DNA from: Croceivirga radicis
GTDB taxonomy: Bacteria; Bacteroidota; Bacteroidia; Flavobacteriales; Flavobacteriaceae
Assembly (NCBI RefSeq): GCF_002072105.2
Contig: NZ_MTBC01000004.1
Span: forward strand, 62,001-126,000
Direction: 5' to 3'
Length of the DNA stretch: 64,000 bases
The notes beneath the pieces were generated by a model, which was given only the letters and a program-made list of their open reading frames with translations, was not told the DNA's origin and did not search any database. This document shows, in pieces, positions 18,571 to 28,526 of the stretch (its first letter is position 1; each line of letters begins with the position of its first letter). Position numbers and translations under genes: made by a program.

Positions 18571-19443
18571 TTAACTTACCACTTCTTTAACTTTTTTACC
18601 TATTTCCGCAGGGGAATCTACTACATGAATTCCACAATCTGCCATAATTTTTTTCTTAGCTTGTGCAGTATCATCACTACCACCTACAATTGCACCAGCA
18701 TGCCCCATAGTTCTACCGGCAGGAGCAGTTTCACCAGCAATAAAACCAACAACTGGTTTTTCACTTCCGCTCTCTTTATACCATTTAGCAGCTTCTGCTT
18801 CTAATTGACCGCCAATTTCGCCAATCATAACTACACAATTGGTTTCTGGATCATTAACCAGCATTTCCAATGCTTCTTTAGTTGTAGTACCAATTATTGG
18901 ATCACCACCAATTCCAATAGCAGTAGATATACCCAATCCTTGACGTACAACTTGATCAGAAGCTTCATATGTTAAAGTACCAGATTTAGATACGATACCT
19001 ACACCACCTTTTTTAAATACAAAACCAGGCATAATACCAACTTTAGCTTCTTCCGGCGTAATTACACCTGGACAGTTAGGACCTATTAACCTACAGTCTT
19101 TACTTTGAATGTAATCATATGCCTTAACCATATCGGCAACTGGAATACCCTCTGTAATGGTAATAATTACTTTAATACCTGCATCTGCAGCTTCCATAAT
19201 AGCATCAGCAGCAAATGCCGGTGGTACAAAAATAATAGTGGTATCCGCACCAACTTTCTCTACTGCTTCTTCAACTGTGTTAAATACCGGTTTACCAAGA
19301 TGCTCTTGACCACCTTTTCCTGGAGTTACACCACCAACAACATTGGTACCGTATTCTATCATTTGCTCTGCATGGAAAGTTCCTTCGCTTCCTGTGAAGC
19401 CTTGAACAATTATTTTTGAGTCTTTGTTGACTAGAACGCTCAT
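18571..19443 (-). CDS. sucD: Succinate-CoA ligase, alpha subunit
   Basis: This 290-residue protein has the CoA-binding Rossmann fold ([10 protein letters not shown], then [10 protein letters not shown]) and the phosphohistidine H248 in [13 protein letters not shown]. It forms succinyl-CoA synthetase with SucB/SucC, which is not in the window. It lies 62 bp after the second lpxD-like gene and ends in its own terminator. The TCA-cycle role is well established for the family. Confidence 0.97.
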   Translation of the reverse strand: MSVLVNKDSKIIVQGFTGSEGTFHAEQMIEYGTNVVGGVTPGKGGQEHLGKPVFNTVEEAVEKVGADTTIIFVPPAFAADAIMEAADAGIKVIITITEGIPVADMVKAYDYIQSKDCRLIGPNCPGVITPEEAKVGIMPGFVFKKGGVGIVSKSGTLTYEASDQVVRQGLGISTAIGIGGDPIIGTTTKEALEMLVNDPETNCVVMIGEIGGQLEAEAAKWYKESGSEKPVVGFIAGETAPAGRTMGHAGAIVGGSDDTAQAKKKIMADCGIHVVDSPAEIGKKVKEVVS

Positions 19444-19505
19444 ATTATCTTGTTTGTAAGTTGTACAAAAATATGGTATTACCTATGAAAAATAAAGTAT
19501 CCCTT

Positions 19506-20441
19506 TTAAATGTTTTTTAATTTTTGAATGATTCCTGGTATTTGCTTCACATGTGCCAATTGTTTCAGCTTTTCCCGGGCCTCCTCTACGGGGCTTCCAA
19601 AATAGGTCTTATGTCCTTCAAGAGATTTGGAAATTCCAGTTTGGGCCAAGACTACGGCCTTGGTTCCAATAGTTATACCACTGGTAACACCAACTTGCCC
19701 CCATAACGTAACTTCATCTTCTATAACCACACAACCAGCAATTCCACATTGGGAAGCAATTAAGCACTTTTGTCCTATAACCGTATCATGCCCTACCTGT
19801 ATTTGATTGTCTAACTTGGTGCCTGATTTAATGGTAGTATCTCCTGTAACGCCGCGATCTATGGTACAACCTGCCCCAATGTCAACATTATTTTCAATCA
19901 CAACCCTACCTCCAGAAAGTAATTTATCAAAACCTTCTGGCCTTTTTTTGTAGTAAAAAGCATCTGCACCTAACACCGTTCCAGCATGTATGGTAACATT
20001 ATCCCCAACAACACAATCATCATAAATGGCAACGTTGGCCTGTATTAAACAGTTTTTTCCAATTACTACATTATTACCAATAAATACGTTGGGCTGCACA
20101 ATAGTACCGGCACCAATAACAGCGTTGTCCGCAATGTTTTTATTTGATTGATTAAACGGTTTAAAATATTGGGTTAACTTATTAAAGTCCCTAAAAGGGT
20201 CATCAGAAATTAAAAGTGATTTCCCCTTAGGACAGTCTACCTTTTTATTAATAAGTACAGTAGTGGCATTAGATTCCATTGCCTTATTGTAATATTTAGG
20301 ATGGTCTACAAAAACAATGTCCCCCTTCTCCACCACATGAATTTCATTCATGCCCGTAATGGGAAAGTCTTCTGGACCTACATACTCCGCATTAATTAGC
20401 TGAGCAATTTCTCCTAAATTATAGGTTTTTGGGAATTTCAT
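19506..20441 (-). CDS. Second LpxD-like acyltransferase
   Basis: The 311-residue protein shares LpxD architecture: an N-terminal Mur-ligase-like domain (about 1-95, with NEIHVVEKGDIVFVDHPKY) followed by hexapeptide repeats forming a left-handed beta-helix. The first conserved LpxD histidine is present (H218 in QVGHDT), but the position of the second is glycine (G255, in VTSGI) where the neighbouring LpxD has VGH. It is shorter than the neighbour and is separated from lpxA by efp. It may acylate a different substrate or use another acyl-ACP; it could also be non-catalytic. The fold is sure, the exact role is not. Confidence 0.8.
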   Translation of the reverse strand: MKFPKTYNLGEIAQLINAEYVGPEDFPITGMNEIHVVEKGDIVFVDHPKYYNKAMESNATTVLINKKVDCPKGKSLLISDDPFRDFNKLTQYFKPFNQSNKNIADNAVIGAGTIVQPNVFIGNNVVIGKNCLIQANVAIYDDCVVGDNVTIHAGTVLGADAFYYKKRPEGFDKLLSGGRVVIENNVDIGAGCTIDRGVTGDTTIKSGTKLDNQIQVGHDTVIGQKCLIASQCGIAGCVVIEDEVTLWGQVGVTSGITIGTKAVVLAQTGISKSLEGHKTYFGSPVEEAREKLKQLAHVKQIPGIIQKLKNI

Positions 20442-20450
20442 TTAAGCCAA

Positions 20451-21017
20451 TTATTCTTTAGCTCGTTCCATATAGGCACCTTTTTCAGTGTCTATCTTTA
20501 TTTTATCTCCTTCATTGATAAATAAAGGAACATTGATACGAGCACCCGTTTCTACCGTTGCCGGCTTAGTAGCATTTGTAGCCGTATTACCCTTAACCCC
20601 TGGCTCTGTATGCGTTACTTCCAAAACAACACTGGCAGGCATATCTACAGATAATGGCATTTGATCTTCTGCATTAAAGATGATAGTAACCACTTCACCT
20701 TCTTTTAATAAATCTGGCGTATCCAAATTATCTTTTTGCAGGGCAATTTGGTTATAATCATCCGTATTCATGAAATGAAAGGTGTCACCTTCTGGATATA
20801 AAAATTGATACGATCGTGTTTCTACTCGAACATCTTCTATTTTATGCCCGGAAGAAAAAGTATTATCTATAACCTTGCCCGAAGTAACACTCTTAAGTTT
20901 TGTTCTAACAAAAGCAGGTCCCTTACCTGGTTTTACGTGCAAAAACTCTATGATTTTATAGATATCATTGTTGTAACGGATACATAACCCTTTTCTAATG
21001 TCTGATGTACTTGCCAT
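20451..21017 (-). CDS. efp: Elongation factor P
   Basis: EF-P (188 residues, standard length) relieves ribosome stalling at polyproline stretches. The N-terminal KOW-like domain carries the tip loop VKPGKGPAF with K32 at the position that is modified in many bacteria. The two OB domains follow, and the C-terminal signature GARINVPLFINEGDKIKIDTEKGAY is recognisable in part. It lies 6 bp after lpxA and 9 bp before the second lpxD-like gene. Confidence 0.97.
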   Translation of the reverse strand: MASTSDIRKGLCIRYNNDIYKIIEFLHVKPGKGPAFVRTKLKSVTSGKVIDNTFSSGHKIEDVRVETRSYQFLYPEGDTFHFMNTDDYNQIALQKDNLDTPDLLKEGEVVTIIFNAEDQMPLSVDMPASVVLEVTHTEPGVKGNTATNATKPATVETGARINVPLFINEGDKIKIDTEKGAYMERAKE

Positions 21018-21023
21018 ATTCTA

Positions 21024-21809
21024 TTAATTGTTGCTAAAATAACCTTTCATGATTCCTCGTTGTGAATCACGGATAAATTGAAGTATTTCATCTCTTTCTG
21101 GAGTTGCCTCCATCTCTGCCTCTATAATTTCCGCAGCTTGAGAATTATTATAATTTCCTTGATATAAAATTCTATAAATGTTTTGGATTTCACGTATTTT
21201 TTCTGCGGTAAAACCTCTTCTACGCAATCCTATTGAATTAATGCCAACATAGGAAAGTGGTTCTCTAGCGGCCTTAACAAAAGGGGGTACGTCTTTACGA
21301 ACTAAAGAACCTCCCGTAACGAACGCATGATGCCCAACAGACACAAATTGATGTACGGCAACCATACCTGCCAGAACAACGTTATCTCCTATGGTTACAT
21401 GACCAGCAAGTGTAGAGTTGTTACTAAACACACACCCATCTCCTACCAAACAGTCATGGGCAATATGGCTGTAGGCCATTATAAGGCAATTGTTTCCAAT
21501 TACCGTTTTCATACGATCTGTGGTACCTTTATTTATAGTTGCACATTCTCTAATTGTGGTATTATCACCAATATGCACCGTAGTTTCTTCTCCTTGGTAT
21601 TTTAAGTCTTGTGGCATAGCCGAAATAACGGCACCAGGAAAAATGTTGCAATTTTTACCGATGCGCGCCCCTTCCATTATAGTTACATTGGAACCAATCC
21701 AAGTACCTTCACCTATGGTGACATTATTATGAATAGTGGTAAAAGGCTCAATTACAACGTTTTTGGCAATTTTTGCCCCAGGATGTACATATGCTAATGG
21801 CTGATTCAT
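21024..21809 (-). CDS. lpxA: UDP-N-acetylglucosamine acyltransferase
   Basis: LpxA (261 residues) adds the first 3-hydroxyacyl chain to UDP-GlcNAc in lipid A synthesis. Hexapeptide repeats run through most of the chain. The catalytic histidine motif is SHIAHDC with H115 and H118 (equivalent to His122/His125 of E. coli), followed by the GDNVVLAG and HQFVSVGHHAFV segments. It lies 3 bp after lpxC-fabZ. Confidence 0.97.
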   Translation of the reverse strand: MNQPLAYVHPGAKIAKNVVIEPFTTIHNNVTIGEGTWIGSNVTIMEGARIGKNCNIFPGAVISAMPQDLKYQGEETTVHIGDNTTIRECATINKGTTDRMKTVIGNNCLIMAYSHIAHDCLVGDGCVFSNNSTLAGHVTIGDNVVLAGMVAVHQFVSVGHHAFVTGGSLVRKDVPPFVKAAREPLSYVGINSIGLRRRGFTAEKIREIQNIYRILYQGNYNNSQAAEIIEAEMEATPERDEILQFIRDSQRGIMKGYFSNN

Positions 21810-21812
21810 CTC

Positions 21813-23219
21813 TTAATTTCCTTTAGTTTTTACAATTTGGGCCATTAACTCTGCTTCCGATACCAACTTGCCATTGGCGTAAGCATAGGCTTGCATATGG
21901 CAAATTCCCCTACGAATTGGTGATATTAAATCACATTTAAATATTAACGTATCTCCTGGTAAAACTTGTTGCTTAAACTTAACCTTATCTATTTTCATGA
22001 AGAAAGTTAAATAGTTTTCCGGGTCAGGCACCGTACTTAGTACTAAGATACCACCTGTTTGCGCCATTGCTTCTACCTGTAGCACGCCCGGCATAACCGG
22101 AGCACCAGGAAAATGCCCAACGAAAAAGGGCTCGTTCATGGTTACGTTTTTAACACCTACTACATGCTTATCTGACAATTCCATGATTTTATCTACCAAC
22201 AAAAATGGTGGCCTGTGTGGCAACATATCCATGATTTGATGAATATCCTTCACAGGCTTTGCGTGCAAATCAATATCCGGAACATTATTTCGCCTTTCTT
22301 GCTTAATAATTTTCTTTAGCTTTTTGGCAAATTGAGTATTTACAAAATGTCCTGGCTTGTTGGCTATTACTTTACCTCTTATTGGAGTACCTATTAAAGC
22401 AAGGTCTCCAATAACATCTAAAAGTTTATGCCTGGCTGCCTCATTAGGTTGATGCAGGGTTAGGTTATCTAAAATACCGTTTGGCTTAACCGACAGTTTT
22501 TCTTTGTCAAAAGCTTTTTCGAGCTTTTTCATGGTGCTTTCAGAGATTTCTTTATCTACATATACAATAGCATTGTTTAAATCTCCTCCTTTTATCAAAC
22601 CATGCTCCAACAGTGCTTCCAACTCATGCAGAAAGGAAAAAGTTCTTGCATAGGAAATCTCCTTCTTAAAGTCTGACATCTTTTCCAAAGTGGCATTTTG
22701 GGTACCTAAAACCTTGGTACCAAAATCAACCATTGTAGTAACTTGATATGTATCTGATGGAATAATAGTAATTTCACTTCCGGTATTTTCATCACGGTAA
22801 GAAATAACATTTTTCACCACATATTCGTCTCTTTCGGCGTCTTGTTCTACGATACCGGCTTCTTCTAAAGCTTCTACAAAATATTTAGAAGAACCATCCA
22901 TAATTGGTGGTTCAGGAGCGTTTAACTCTATAAGTACGTTGTCTATACCTAAGCCTACCAAGGCTGCCAATACATGTTCTGAAGTCTGTATTTTAACACC
23001 TCTTTTTTCTAAATTAGTACCCCTTTGGGTATTTACTACATAGTTGGCATCTGCCTCTATAATAGGTTCTCCTTCTAAATCTACACGTTTAAAAGCGAAT
23101 CCCATGTTTGGCTCTGCAGGTAAAAACGTCATAGTTACATCTTCACCGGTATGTAGACCAACACCTTTTAGGGTAATTGGTTTAGATATTGTTTTTTGTT
23201 TTGTCTTAATGACTTCCAT
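21813..23219 (-). CDS. lpxC/fabZ: LpxC-FabZ fusion
   Basis: This 468-residue fusion is typical of Bacteroidota. Residues 1 to about 305 are the zinc deacetylase LpxC, with HTGEDV near the start, the metal-region text [12 protein letters not shown], and [25 protein letters not shown] in pieces. From about residue 312 comes FabZ, a hotdog-fold 3-hydroxyacyl-ACP dehydratase with [12 protein letters not shown] and the catalytic His/Glu helix [17 protein letters not shown]. One protein thus makes the committed lipid A step and a fatty acid step. The start overlaps the end of lpxD by 14 bp. Confidence 0.97.
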   Translation of the reverse strand: MEVIKTKQKTISKPITLKGVGLHTGEDVTMTFLPAEPNMGFAFKRVDLEGEPIIEADANYVVNTQRGTNLEKRGVKIQTSEHVLAALVGLGIDNVLIELNAPEPPIMDGSSKYFVEALEEAGIVEQDAERDEYVVKNVISYRDENTGSEITIIPSDTYQVTTMVDFGTKVLGTQNATLEKMSDFKKEISYARTFSFLHELEALLEHGLIKGGDLNNAIVYVDKEISESTMKKLEKAFDKEKLSVKPNGILDNLTLHQPNEAARHKLLDVIGDLALIGTPIRGKVIANKPGHFVNTQFAKKLKKIIKQERRNNVPDIDLHAKPVKDIHQIMDMLPHRPPFLLVDKIMELSDKHVVGVKNVTMNEPFFVGHFPGAPVMPGVLQVEAMAQTGGILVLSTVPDPENYLTFFMKIDKVKFKQQVLPGDTLIFKCDLISPIRRGICHMQAYAYANGKLVSEAELMAQIVKTKGN

Positions 23220-24237
23220 TTTGTGTTCTCTTTTCTAATTCAGAAATCTTTTGAACTATTTTTGGTAAATTTTTAAAGTGTACATAAGACTTGTTGTAAT
23301 CACCATAATTTAGTGCTGGTGAACCTTGTAACACTTCATCATCTTTTATATTGCGTCCTATACCAGACTGTGCTTGTATTTTAACCCTGTCTCCAATTAC
23401 AATATGGCCTACAATACCAACTTGACCACCAATTAAGCAGTGTTTTCCAATCTTTGTAGACCCAGCAACCCCCGTTTGTGCAGCAATCGCCGTATGTTCT
23501 CCAATTTCTACATTATGGGCAATCATTATCTGATTATCCAATTTTACTCCATTTCTAAGGATAGTAGAACCTAAGGTTGCCCTATCTACGGTTGTGCCCG
23601 CTCCAACGTCTACATGATCTTCAATGATAACGTTGCCGGTTTGTGGCACCTTTTTGTAAACACCGTTTTCATCTGGAGAAAAACCAAATCCGTCTGCTCC
23701 AATGATGGCTCCACTATGTATAACACATTCCTTACCAATACTACAGTCAGAATATATTTTTGCTCCAGCAAAAACTACACTGTTATCGCCTATGGTTACA
23801 TTGTCTCCAATGTATACATTAGGATATATTTTAACATTATTGCCAAGTTTAACGTTCTCTCCTAGATATGCAAAAGCCCCTAGGTAAATATCGGTTCCAT
23901 AGGTGGCACTTTCTGCAATGTAGGATGGATTTTCAACGCCTACTTTATTGTTTTTAACTTGATTGTAATATTCCAGAAGTTTGGAAAATGCATTGTACGC
24001 GTCCTCAACCTTAATAAGTGTAGTACTCAAATCTTGCTCTGGTTCAAAGTCTTTATTAACTATGGTAACCGATGCCTTTGTACTATAGATATAATGGGTA
24101 TATTTTGGATTTGCTAAAAAGGTTAAAGAACCATTTTCCCCTTCTTCAATTTTAGAAAGTTTATGAACGGTGATTTCAGGATTACCTAGAACCTCTCCTT
24201 CTAAAATGCCGGCTATTTGAGTGGCTGTAAATTTCAT
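23206..24237 (-). CDS. lpxD: UDP-3-O-acylglucosamine N-acyltransferase
   Basis: From ATG 24237 the protein is 343 residues. The N-terminal domain (about 1-95) is followed by hexapeptide repeats with the two conserved histidines H241 (MIAHNVEIG) and H278 (IVGHIV), which correspond to His239/His276 in E. coli. It adds the second 3-hydroxyacyl chain to lipid A precursor. A longer frame from GTG 24285 would overlap the upstream HD gene and add an unusual N-terminus, so the ATG, which gives the standard MKFTATQI start, is preferred. Confidence 0.95.
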   Translation of the reverse strand: MKFTATQIAGILEGEVLGNPEITVHKLSKIEEGENGSLTFLANPKYTHYIYSTKASVTIVNKDFEPEQDLSTTLIKVEDAYNAFSKLLEYYNQVKNNKVGVENPSYIAESATYGTDIYLGAFAYLGENVKLGNNVKIYPNVYIGDNVTIGDNSVVFAGAKIYSDCSIGKECVIHSGAIIGADGFGFSPDENGVYKKVPQTGNVIIEDHVDVGAGTTVDRATLGSTILRNGVKLDNQIMIAHNVEIGEHTAIAAQTGVAGSTKIGKHCLIGGQVGIVGHIVIGDRVKIQAQSGIGRNIKDDEVLQGSPALNYGDYNKSYVHFKNLPKIVQKISELEKRTQNGSH

Positions 24238-24260
24238 TGCCGCAAAAGTAAGAAAATTTG

Positions 24261-25487
24261 TTATACGCTTATCTTTGGGTAACACGCATAGTATTTGGTA
24301 ACTTTTTCAGAAAGTGCCGCCAAATTAAAGTGGTCCGATGCTTTTGCAACGTCTACCAACTTTCCGTTTTTGGAAAGAATATGAATGTTTTCATTTTCTA
24401 TGTTATAGGCCTGATTACCCACAGCCCCCGTGAAAACCAAATAATCTACTTGTGAATCATCTAGATTAAATTCTTTTTTTACCAATTCTCTTTTGTGATT
24501 AAGTTTTGCTTGATTAAACGGCTTATTCTTGACTTTTACCTTCAATAAATTCCTGTTCAAAATAATTTTTGATAATTCCGAAAGGATAAAATCCTCATGA
24601 AACTGCCAACCTTTAAGAGCAGCCAATACATCTACATCGTCTAGTTGGGTAAACATTAACAAAGCATCTTGATCAAGTAGGGCATCTTCTTCTCTGGTTA
24701 TAAAAAACTCTAGCGTTTTAGAAATATTTAGTGGAACGCCACTAGCTGCAAGTTCTCTTGCTCTGTTCAAAATACGCACCAAAAGCTGTTCTGCCGCTAA
24801 GCTTGTTTTATGCAAATAAACCTGCCAATACATAAAACGACGAGCCATCAAGAATTTTTCCACAGAATACAGTCCTTTTTCTTCAACAACTAACTCATTG
24901 TTTTTTACATTAAGCATGGTAATTAATCGTTCAGAACTTATATTACCCTCGGTGACTCCTGTGTAAAAACTATCCCTTCTTAAATAATCCAACCGATCCA
25001 TGTCTAATTGACTGGATACTAGCTGATTTAAAAATTTCTTATCGTGCTTATTTTGAAATATTTGAATTGCCAATGTTAATCGTCCATTGAATTCTTTATT
25101 CAACTCCTCCATTAATCGCAAAGAAAGACTTTCATGACTATGACCCAAAACTAAAGTGTGTTCTAATGCATGAGAGAAGGGGCCATGACCAATATCATGT
25201 AATAAAATGGCACACAACAGTGCGTTTTCTTCTTCTTGAGAAATAGCAACTTGCTTAAATCGGAGAATTTCAATTGCCTTTCGCATAAGGTGCATGCAGC
25301 CTAAAGCATGATGAAACCTAGTATGGTGCGCTCCAGGATACACCAAATAAGATAGCCCCATTTGACTAATACGCCTTAATCTTTGAAAGTAAGGATGAGC
25401 TATTAGGTTGAAAATAAGTTCGTTAGGCGTGCCTATAAACCCGTAAATTGGGTCATTAAATATTTTGAGCTTGTTGGTCTGTGCCAA
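24261..25487 (-). CDS. HD-domain phosphohydrolase
   Basis: The 408-residue protein has an HD domain with H59/H60, then HD at 97-98 in [12 protein letters not shown] and a further [12 protein letters not shown] segment typical of the dGTPase-like/YdhJ branch. Substrates are probably nucleotides, but none can be named. An in-frame stop lies just before the first codon, so translation must begin at TTG 25487 or later. The TTG start gives the family-like N-terminus [13 protein letters not shown]. It heads the lipid A operon, 23 bp before lpxD. Confidence 0.85.
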   Translation of the reverse strand: MAQTNKLKIFNDPIYGFIGTPNELIFNLIAHPYFQRLRRISQMGLSYLVYPGAHHTRFHHALGCMHLMRKAIEILRFKQVAISQEEENALLCAILLHDIGHGPFSHALEHTLVLGHSHESLSLRLMEELNKEFNGRLTLAIQIFQNKHDKKFLNQLVSSQLDMDRLDYLRRDSFYTGVTEGNISSERLITMLNVKNNELVVEEKGLYSVEKFLMARRFMYWQVYLHKTSLAAEQLLVRILNRARELAASGVPLNISKTLEFFITREEDALLDQDALLMFTQLDDVDVLAALKGWQFHEDFILSELSKIILNRNLLKVKVKNKPFNQAKLNHKRELVKKEFNLDDSQVDYLVFTGAVGNQAYNIENENIHILSKNGKLVDVAKASDHFNLAALSEKVTKYYACYPKISV

Positions 25488-25506
25488 GGTTTATATTTTT
25501 ACCTAA

Positions 25507-25514
25507 CAAAGATA
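25507..25514 (-). promoter_or_regulatory. Possible -7 element TATCTTTG for the HD-lpxD operon
   Basis: On the minus strand TATCTTTG fits TAnnTTTG and lies 19 bp before the TTG start of the HD gene. No clear -33 TTTG was seen at the standard spacing. Confidence 0.4.
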
Positions 25515-25601
25515 ACACACTCCTTTAAATGGTTGTAGTTTCTTTACACACCTTACCAAGACCAAAAAAAAGTAATACGAACAGTACAGTTAAAATTGGA
25601 A

Positions 25602-27143
25602 ATGAAAGAATTTATCATTTTATGGGTCGATGACGAGATTGACTTGTTAAAACCACACATACTTTTTTTGGAGAAAAAAGGATACAAGGTAATTACCGCA
25701 CCGAGCGGGCAAGAAGCCCTTTCCGAAGTAAAGGAAAATAATTTTGATATAGTTTTTCTAGACGAGAATATGCCAGGCCTTAGTGGCTTAGAAACCCTAT
25801 CTGAAATTAAATTAATTGATAGCACTTTGCCAATTGTCATGATCACAAAAAGCGAGGAAGAATACATAATGGAAGAAGCCATTGGTAGCAAAATTGCAGA
25901 TTATCTTATAAAACCGGTTAACCCAAATCAGATATTACTTTCTTTAAAAAAGAACTTAGACCATTCTAGGTTAGTTTCTGAAAAAACAACTGCTAACTAC
26001 CAGCAAGAGTTTAGAAAAATAGCTATGGACTTAGCTATGGTCAATATCTGGGAAGAATGGGTTGATTTATATAAAAAACTTATGTATTGGGAGCTTCAGT
26101 TAGAAGCTATTGAGGACAACAGTATGTGCGAAATTTTAGATTCTCAAAAAACTGAGGCAAACCATCAATTTAGCAAATTTATAGATGCTAACTATCCAGA
26201 TTGGTTTGCTAATAATGGACCTATTTTAAGCCATACCTTATTTAAAACTTTAATTGCACCTGAAATTGAAAAAGACAAAACCCTATTGGTTGTGATTGAC
26301 AATTTAAGATATGATCAATGGTATGCATTTGAAGAAACGTTGAGCAACCATTATAAAAAAAGACAAGAAAACGCCTATTGTTCTATTCTACCTACGGCAA
26401 CCCAATATGCCAGAAATGCTATTTTTTCAGGATTAACACCACTAGAAATGTCTAAGAAACATCCAAATTGGTGGAAAAATGACACGGATGACGGAGGGAA
26501 AAATCTACACGAAGCCGACTTTTTAGGCGCACAATTAAAACGACTGAGACTAGATATTAATTGGGAATACCATAAAATTAGCAGCTTAAAACAAGGGAAA
26601 CATTTGGCCTCTAATTTCAATAGTCAAAAAAACAATGATTTAACAGTGGTTGTTTATAATTTTGTAGATATGCTTTCGCACTCAAAAACTGAAATGGATG
26701 TGATACAAGAGTTGGCTGGCGACGATAAAGCTTACCGTAGTTTAACTTTAAGCTGGTTTAAAAACAGTCCCCTTTTAGAAATTATACAACAAGCCCAACA
26801 GTTGGGATTAAAATTGATTATAACCACAGATCATGGTACCATTAATGTTAAACAACCCTCAAAAGTTATAGGCGACAAACAAACAAGCCTAAACCTTAGG
26901 TATAAAACCGGTAAAAGTCTAACATTCAACGAAAAAGATGTTTTATCGGCAACTAACCCAGCAAACATACAATTGCCAGCAATAAATGTAAGTAGTTCAT
27001 ATATTTTTGCTAAAAACGATTTGTTTTTTGCATACCCGAACAACTACAACCATTATGTTAGTTATTATAGAAATACGTACCAGCATGGGGGTATATCTTT
27101 AGAAGAGATGATTGTACCATTTATTATTCTAGACCCAAGGTAA
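25602..27143 (+). CDS. porX: PorX, response regulator with PglZ/alkaline-phosphatase-like domain
   Basis: From ATG 25602 the protein is 513 residues. Residues 1-120 are a receiver domain with acidic pocket D10/D11, phospho-acceptor D54 in VFLDENMPG and the conserved Lys in LIKP. From about residue 200 is a PglZ-type domain with VVIDNLRYDQ, LPTATQYARNA and TTDHGTINV, like alkaline-phosphatase-superfamily metal sites. This architecture is PorX, which with PorY and SigP controls type IX secretion and gliding in Bacteroidota. No porY or T9SS structural gene lies in the window. A TTG two codons upstream is not needed. Confidence 0.92.
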   Translation: MKEFIILWVDDEIDLLKPHILFLEKKGYKVITAPSGQEALSEVKENNFDIVFLDENMPGLSGLETLSEIKLIDSTLPIVMITKSEEEYIMEEAIGSKIADYLIKPVNPNQILLSLKKNLDHSRLVSEKTTANYQQEFRKIAMDLAMVNIWEEWVDLYKKLMYWELQLEAIEDNSMCEILDSQKTEANHQFSKFIDANYPDWFANNGPILSHTLFKTLIAPEIEKDKTLLVVIDNLRYDQWYAFEETLSNHYKKRQENAYCSILPTATQYARNAIFSGLTPLEMSKKHPNWWKNDTDDGGKNLHEADFLGAQLKRLRLDINWEYHKISSLKQGKHLASNFNSQKNNDLTVVVYNFVDMLSHSKTEMDVIQELAGDDKAYRSLTLSWFKNSPLLEIIQQAQQLGLKLIITTDHGTINVKQPSKVIGDKQTSLNLRYKTGKSLTFNEKDVLSATNPANIQLPAINVSSSYIFAKNDLFFAYPNNYNHYVSYYRNTYQHGGISLEEMIVPFIILDPR

Positions 27144-27144
27144 A

Positions 27145-27555
27145 ATGCCAAAAATCAATTTTAATAAAAGCGAACTACCCAATATAGCCAAAAAGTTATT
27201 AATGGATATTAATGATAACGTACTATGTTTTAAAGGTGAAATGGGAGCAGGAAAAACTACGACTATTAAACATTTGTTAAAAGAATTAGAAGTGGTTGAC
27301 CAAGGTAACAGTCCAACATTTGGAATTGTTAATGAATACCATAATAAAAATGGTGAAATAATAGCATATCATTTTGATTGTTATCGTTTAAACTCAGAAG
27401 AAGAAGCGTTTGATTTAGGGATTGAAGAGTATTTATATTCTGGTAAATATGTATTCATAGAATGGCCAGATGTAATAGCTAATTTATTACCAACGGTTAG
27501 GTCTATTATAAAGCTGTCGTTTATCGATGAAAATACAAGGTCTATCGAGTATTAA
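27145..27555 (+). CDS. tsaE: tRNA t6A threonylcarbamoyl biosynthesis ATPase
   Basis: TsaE (136 residues) is the P-loop ATPase that supports TsaB/TsaD in making t6A37 in tRNAs. Walker A GEMGAGKTT is at 31-39, followed by SPTFGIVNEY, the HFDCYRL strand and the conserved IEWPD motif near residue 115. It begins one base after the porX stop, so the two genes are probably co-transcribed. Confidence 0.95.
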   Translation: MPKINFNKSELPNIAKKLLMDINDNVLCFKGEMGAGKTTTIKHLLKELEVVDQGNSPTFGIVNEYHNKNGEIIAYHFDCYRLNSEEEAFDLGIEEYLYSGKYVFIEWPDVIANLLPTVRSIIKLSFIDENTRSIEY

Positions 27556-27676
27556 TTTTTTCTTAAATAGATTTTTTCTATATTCAAAGCAACAAAAATT
27601 CCCTCGATGAATAGATGATATTATCGTTTAAAAGCTAAATATGTCGACTAAACGCTTTTTAAGTGAAATATTTTCC

Positions 27677-27684
27677 TACATTTG
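27677..27684 (+). promoter_or_regulatory. Possible -7 element TACATTTG
   Basis: TACATTTG fits TAnnTTTG and lies 46 bp upstream of the small peptide gene at 27731, within a gap after tsaE. It would allow separate transcription of that gene. The -33 region is only AT-rich. Confidence 0.45.
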
Positions 27685-27730
27685 TTGTGAATTGATTCAA
27701 TTTATTTATTAACCAATTACTTTTATTACG

Positions 27731-27868
27731 ATGAACACTAAAAAAGTATTATTTGGCATGATGGCTGTAGCATTTTTAGCCATGGCGACTGTTTCAACTA
27801 CAGTTCTTAACGAAGACACTGTTAAACAAGAAACCAGCATCAAGAGAAAAGGTCAAATACAAATTTAA
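27731..27868 (+). CDS. 45-residue small membrane or secreted peptide
   Basis: An ATG-started frame encodes 45 residues with a basic MNTKKVLF start, one hydrophobic stretch (about 6-26, GMMAVAFLAMA core) and a short polar tail ending KRKGQIQI. It looks like a signal peptide plus tiny mature part, or a single-pass membrane peptide. It has a promoter-like element 46 bp upstream and a strong terminator 22 bp downstream, which supports it as a real monocistronic gene. I recall short peptides of similar style in Flavobacteriaceae, but no function. Confidence 0.65.
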   Translation: MNTKKVLFGMMAVAFLAMATVSTTVLNEDTVKQETSIKRKGQIQI

Positions 27869-27890
27869 TTTGCATCTTTTCTGAATTAAA

Positions 27891-27919
27891 AAGCTCCATT
27901 AGTATGGAGCTTTTTTTTT
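27891..27919 (+). terminator. Terminator after the small peptide gene
   Basis: AAGCTCCAT-tagt-ATGGAGCTT is a perfect 9-bp stem followed by nine T residues. It is a strong intrinsic terminator on the plus strand. Confidence 0.92.
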
Positions 27920-27957
27920 GAACAATAATTTTAAAGTTTCTTAGTTATCATTACTAT

Positions 27958-28500
27958 ATGGCAAAAAAAAACACACTTAGAAATAAATTTTTAATCGAAG
28001 GATTGATTTCAGTCATTATTGTTGTATCTCCTTTACTTCATTATGCTTGGAAATACATCCCATATGGAATTCAAGAAATATATTTTTTTGGTATAAAGAT
28101 AGACGCAAATGGTTTTGATGATATTAATAATGCTATTTATTACTACCTAATGAAGTTTGTACCATTGATGCTATTATTGATATGGTTTATAACCTGCAAA
28201 GAGTGGTGGTATCATGCAATTATATTACCAATTACCATGTATGCTTTTCAGCTTCTTTATGTATTAACATTCGAATCCAATATCATGGACGAAAATGAGA
28301 TTTTATATATTGTTGCTATAAGCATGGTAATCACGCCTATCATATATTTTATTCGATTAAAATTAGTGGATAAATATGTGCATGGTATTGATTTAAAAGC
28401 CATGGACCAAGAATTAAAATTTTTAAAGGAAAAAGAAGCACTTAAAAAAGAATGGGAAAAGCTAGAGCAACAAAAAGCTGCCCTTTTAAAAAAAATGTAA
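27958..28500 (+). CDS. Inner-membrane protein of unknown function
   Basis: The 180-residue protein has four likely membrane segments: about 13-30, 65-79, 86-105 and 112-132. A charged helical tail (about 145-180, LKEKEALKKEWEKLEQQKA) should form a short cytoplasmic coiled coil. I do not recognise a domain. It ends 26 bp before alanine dehydrogenase, so it may share its transcript. Confidence 0.65.
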   Translation: MAKKNTLRNKFLIEGLISVIIVVSPLLHYAWKYIPYGIQEIYFFGIKIDANGFDDINNAIYYYLMKFVPLMLLLIWFITCKEWWYHAIILPITMYAFQLLYVLTFESNIMDENEILYIVAISMVITPIIYFIRLKLVDKYVHGIDLKAMDQELKFLKEKEALKKEWEKLEQQKAALLKKM

Positions 28501-28526
28501 ATTTGTCTTCCTAGTGCGATAGATTT

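Noticed and set aside
24237-24285. Longer lpxD from GTG 24285
   Set aside because: It overlaps the HD gene and adds an N-terminus not seen in LpxD. The ATG at 24237 gives the normal start.
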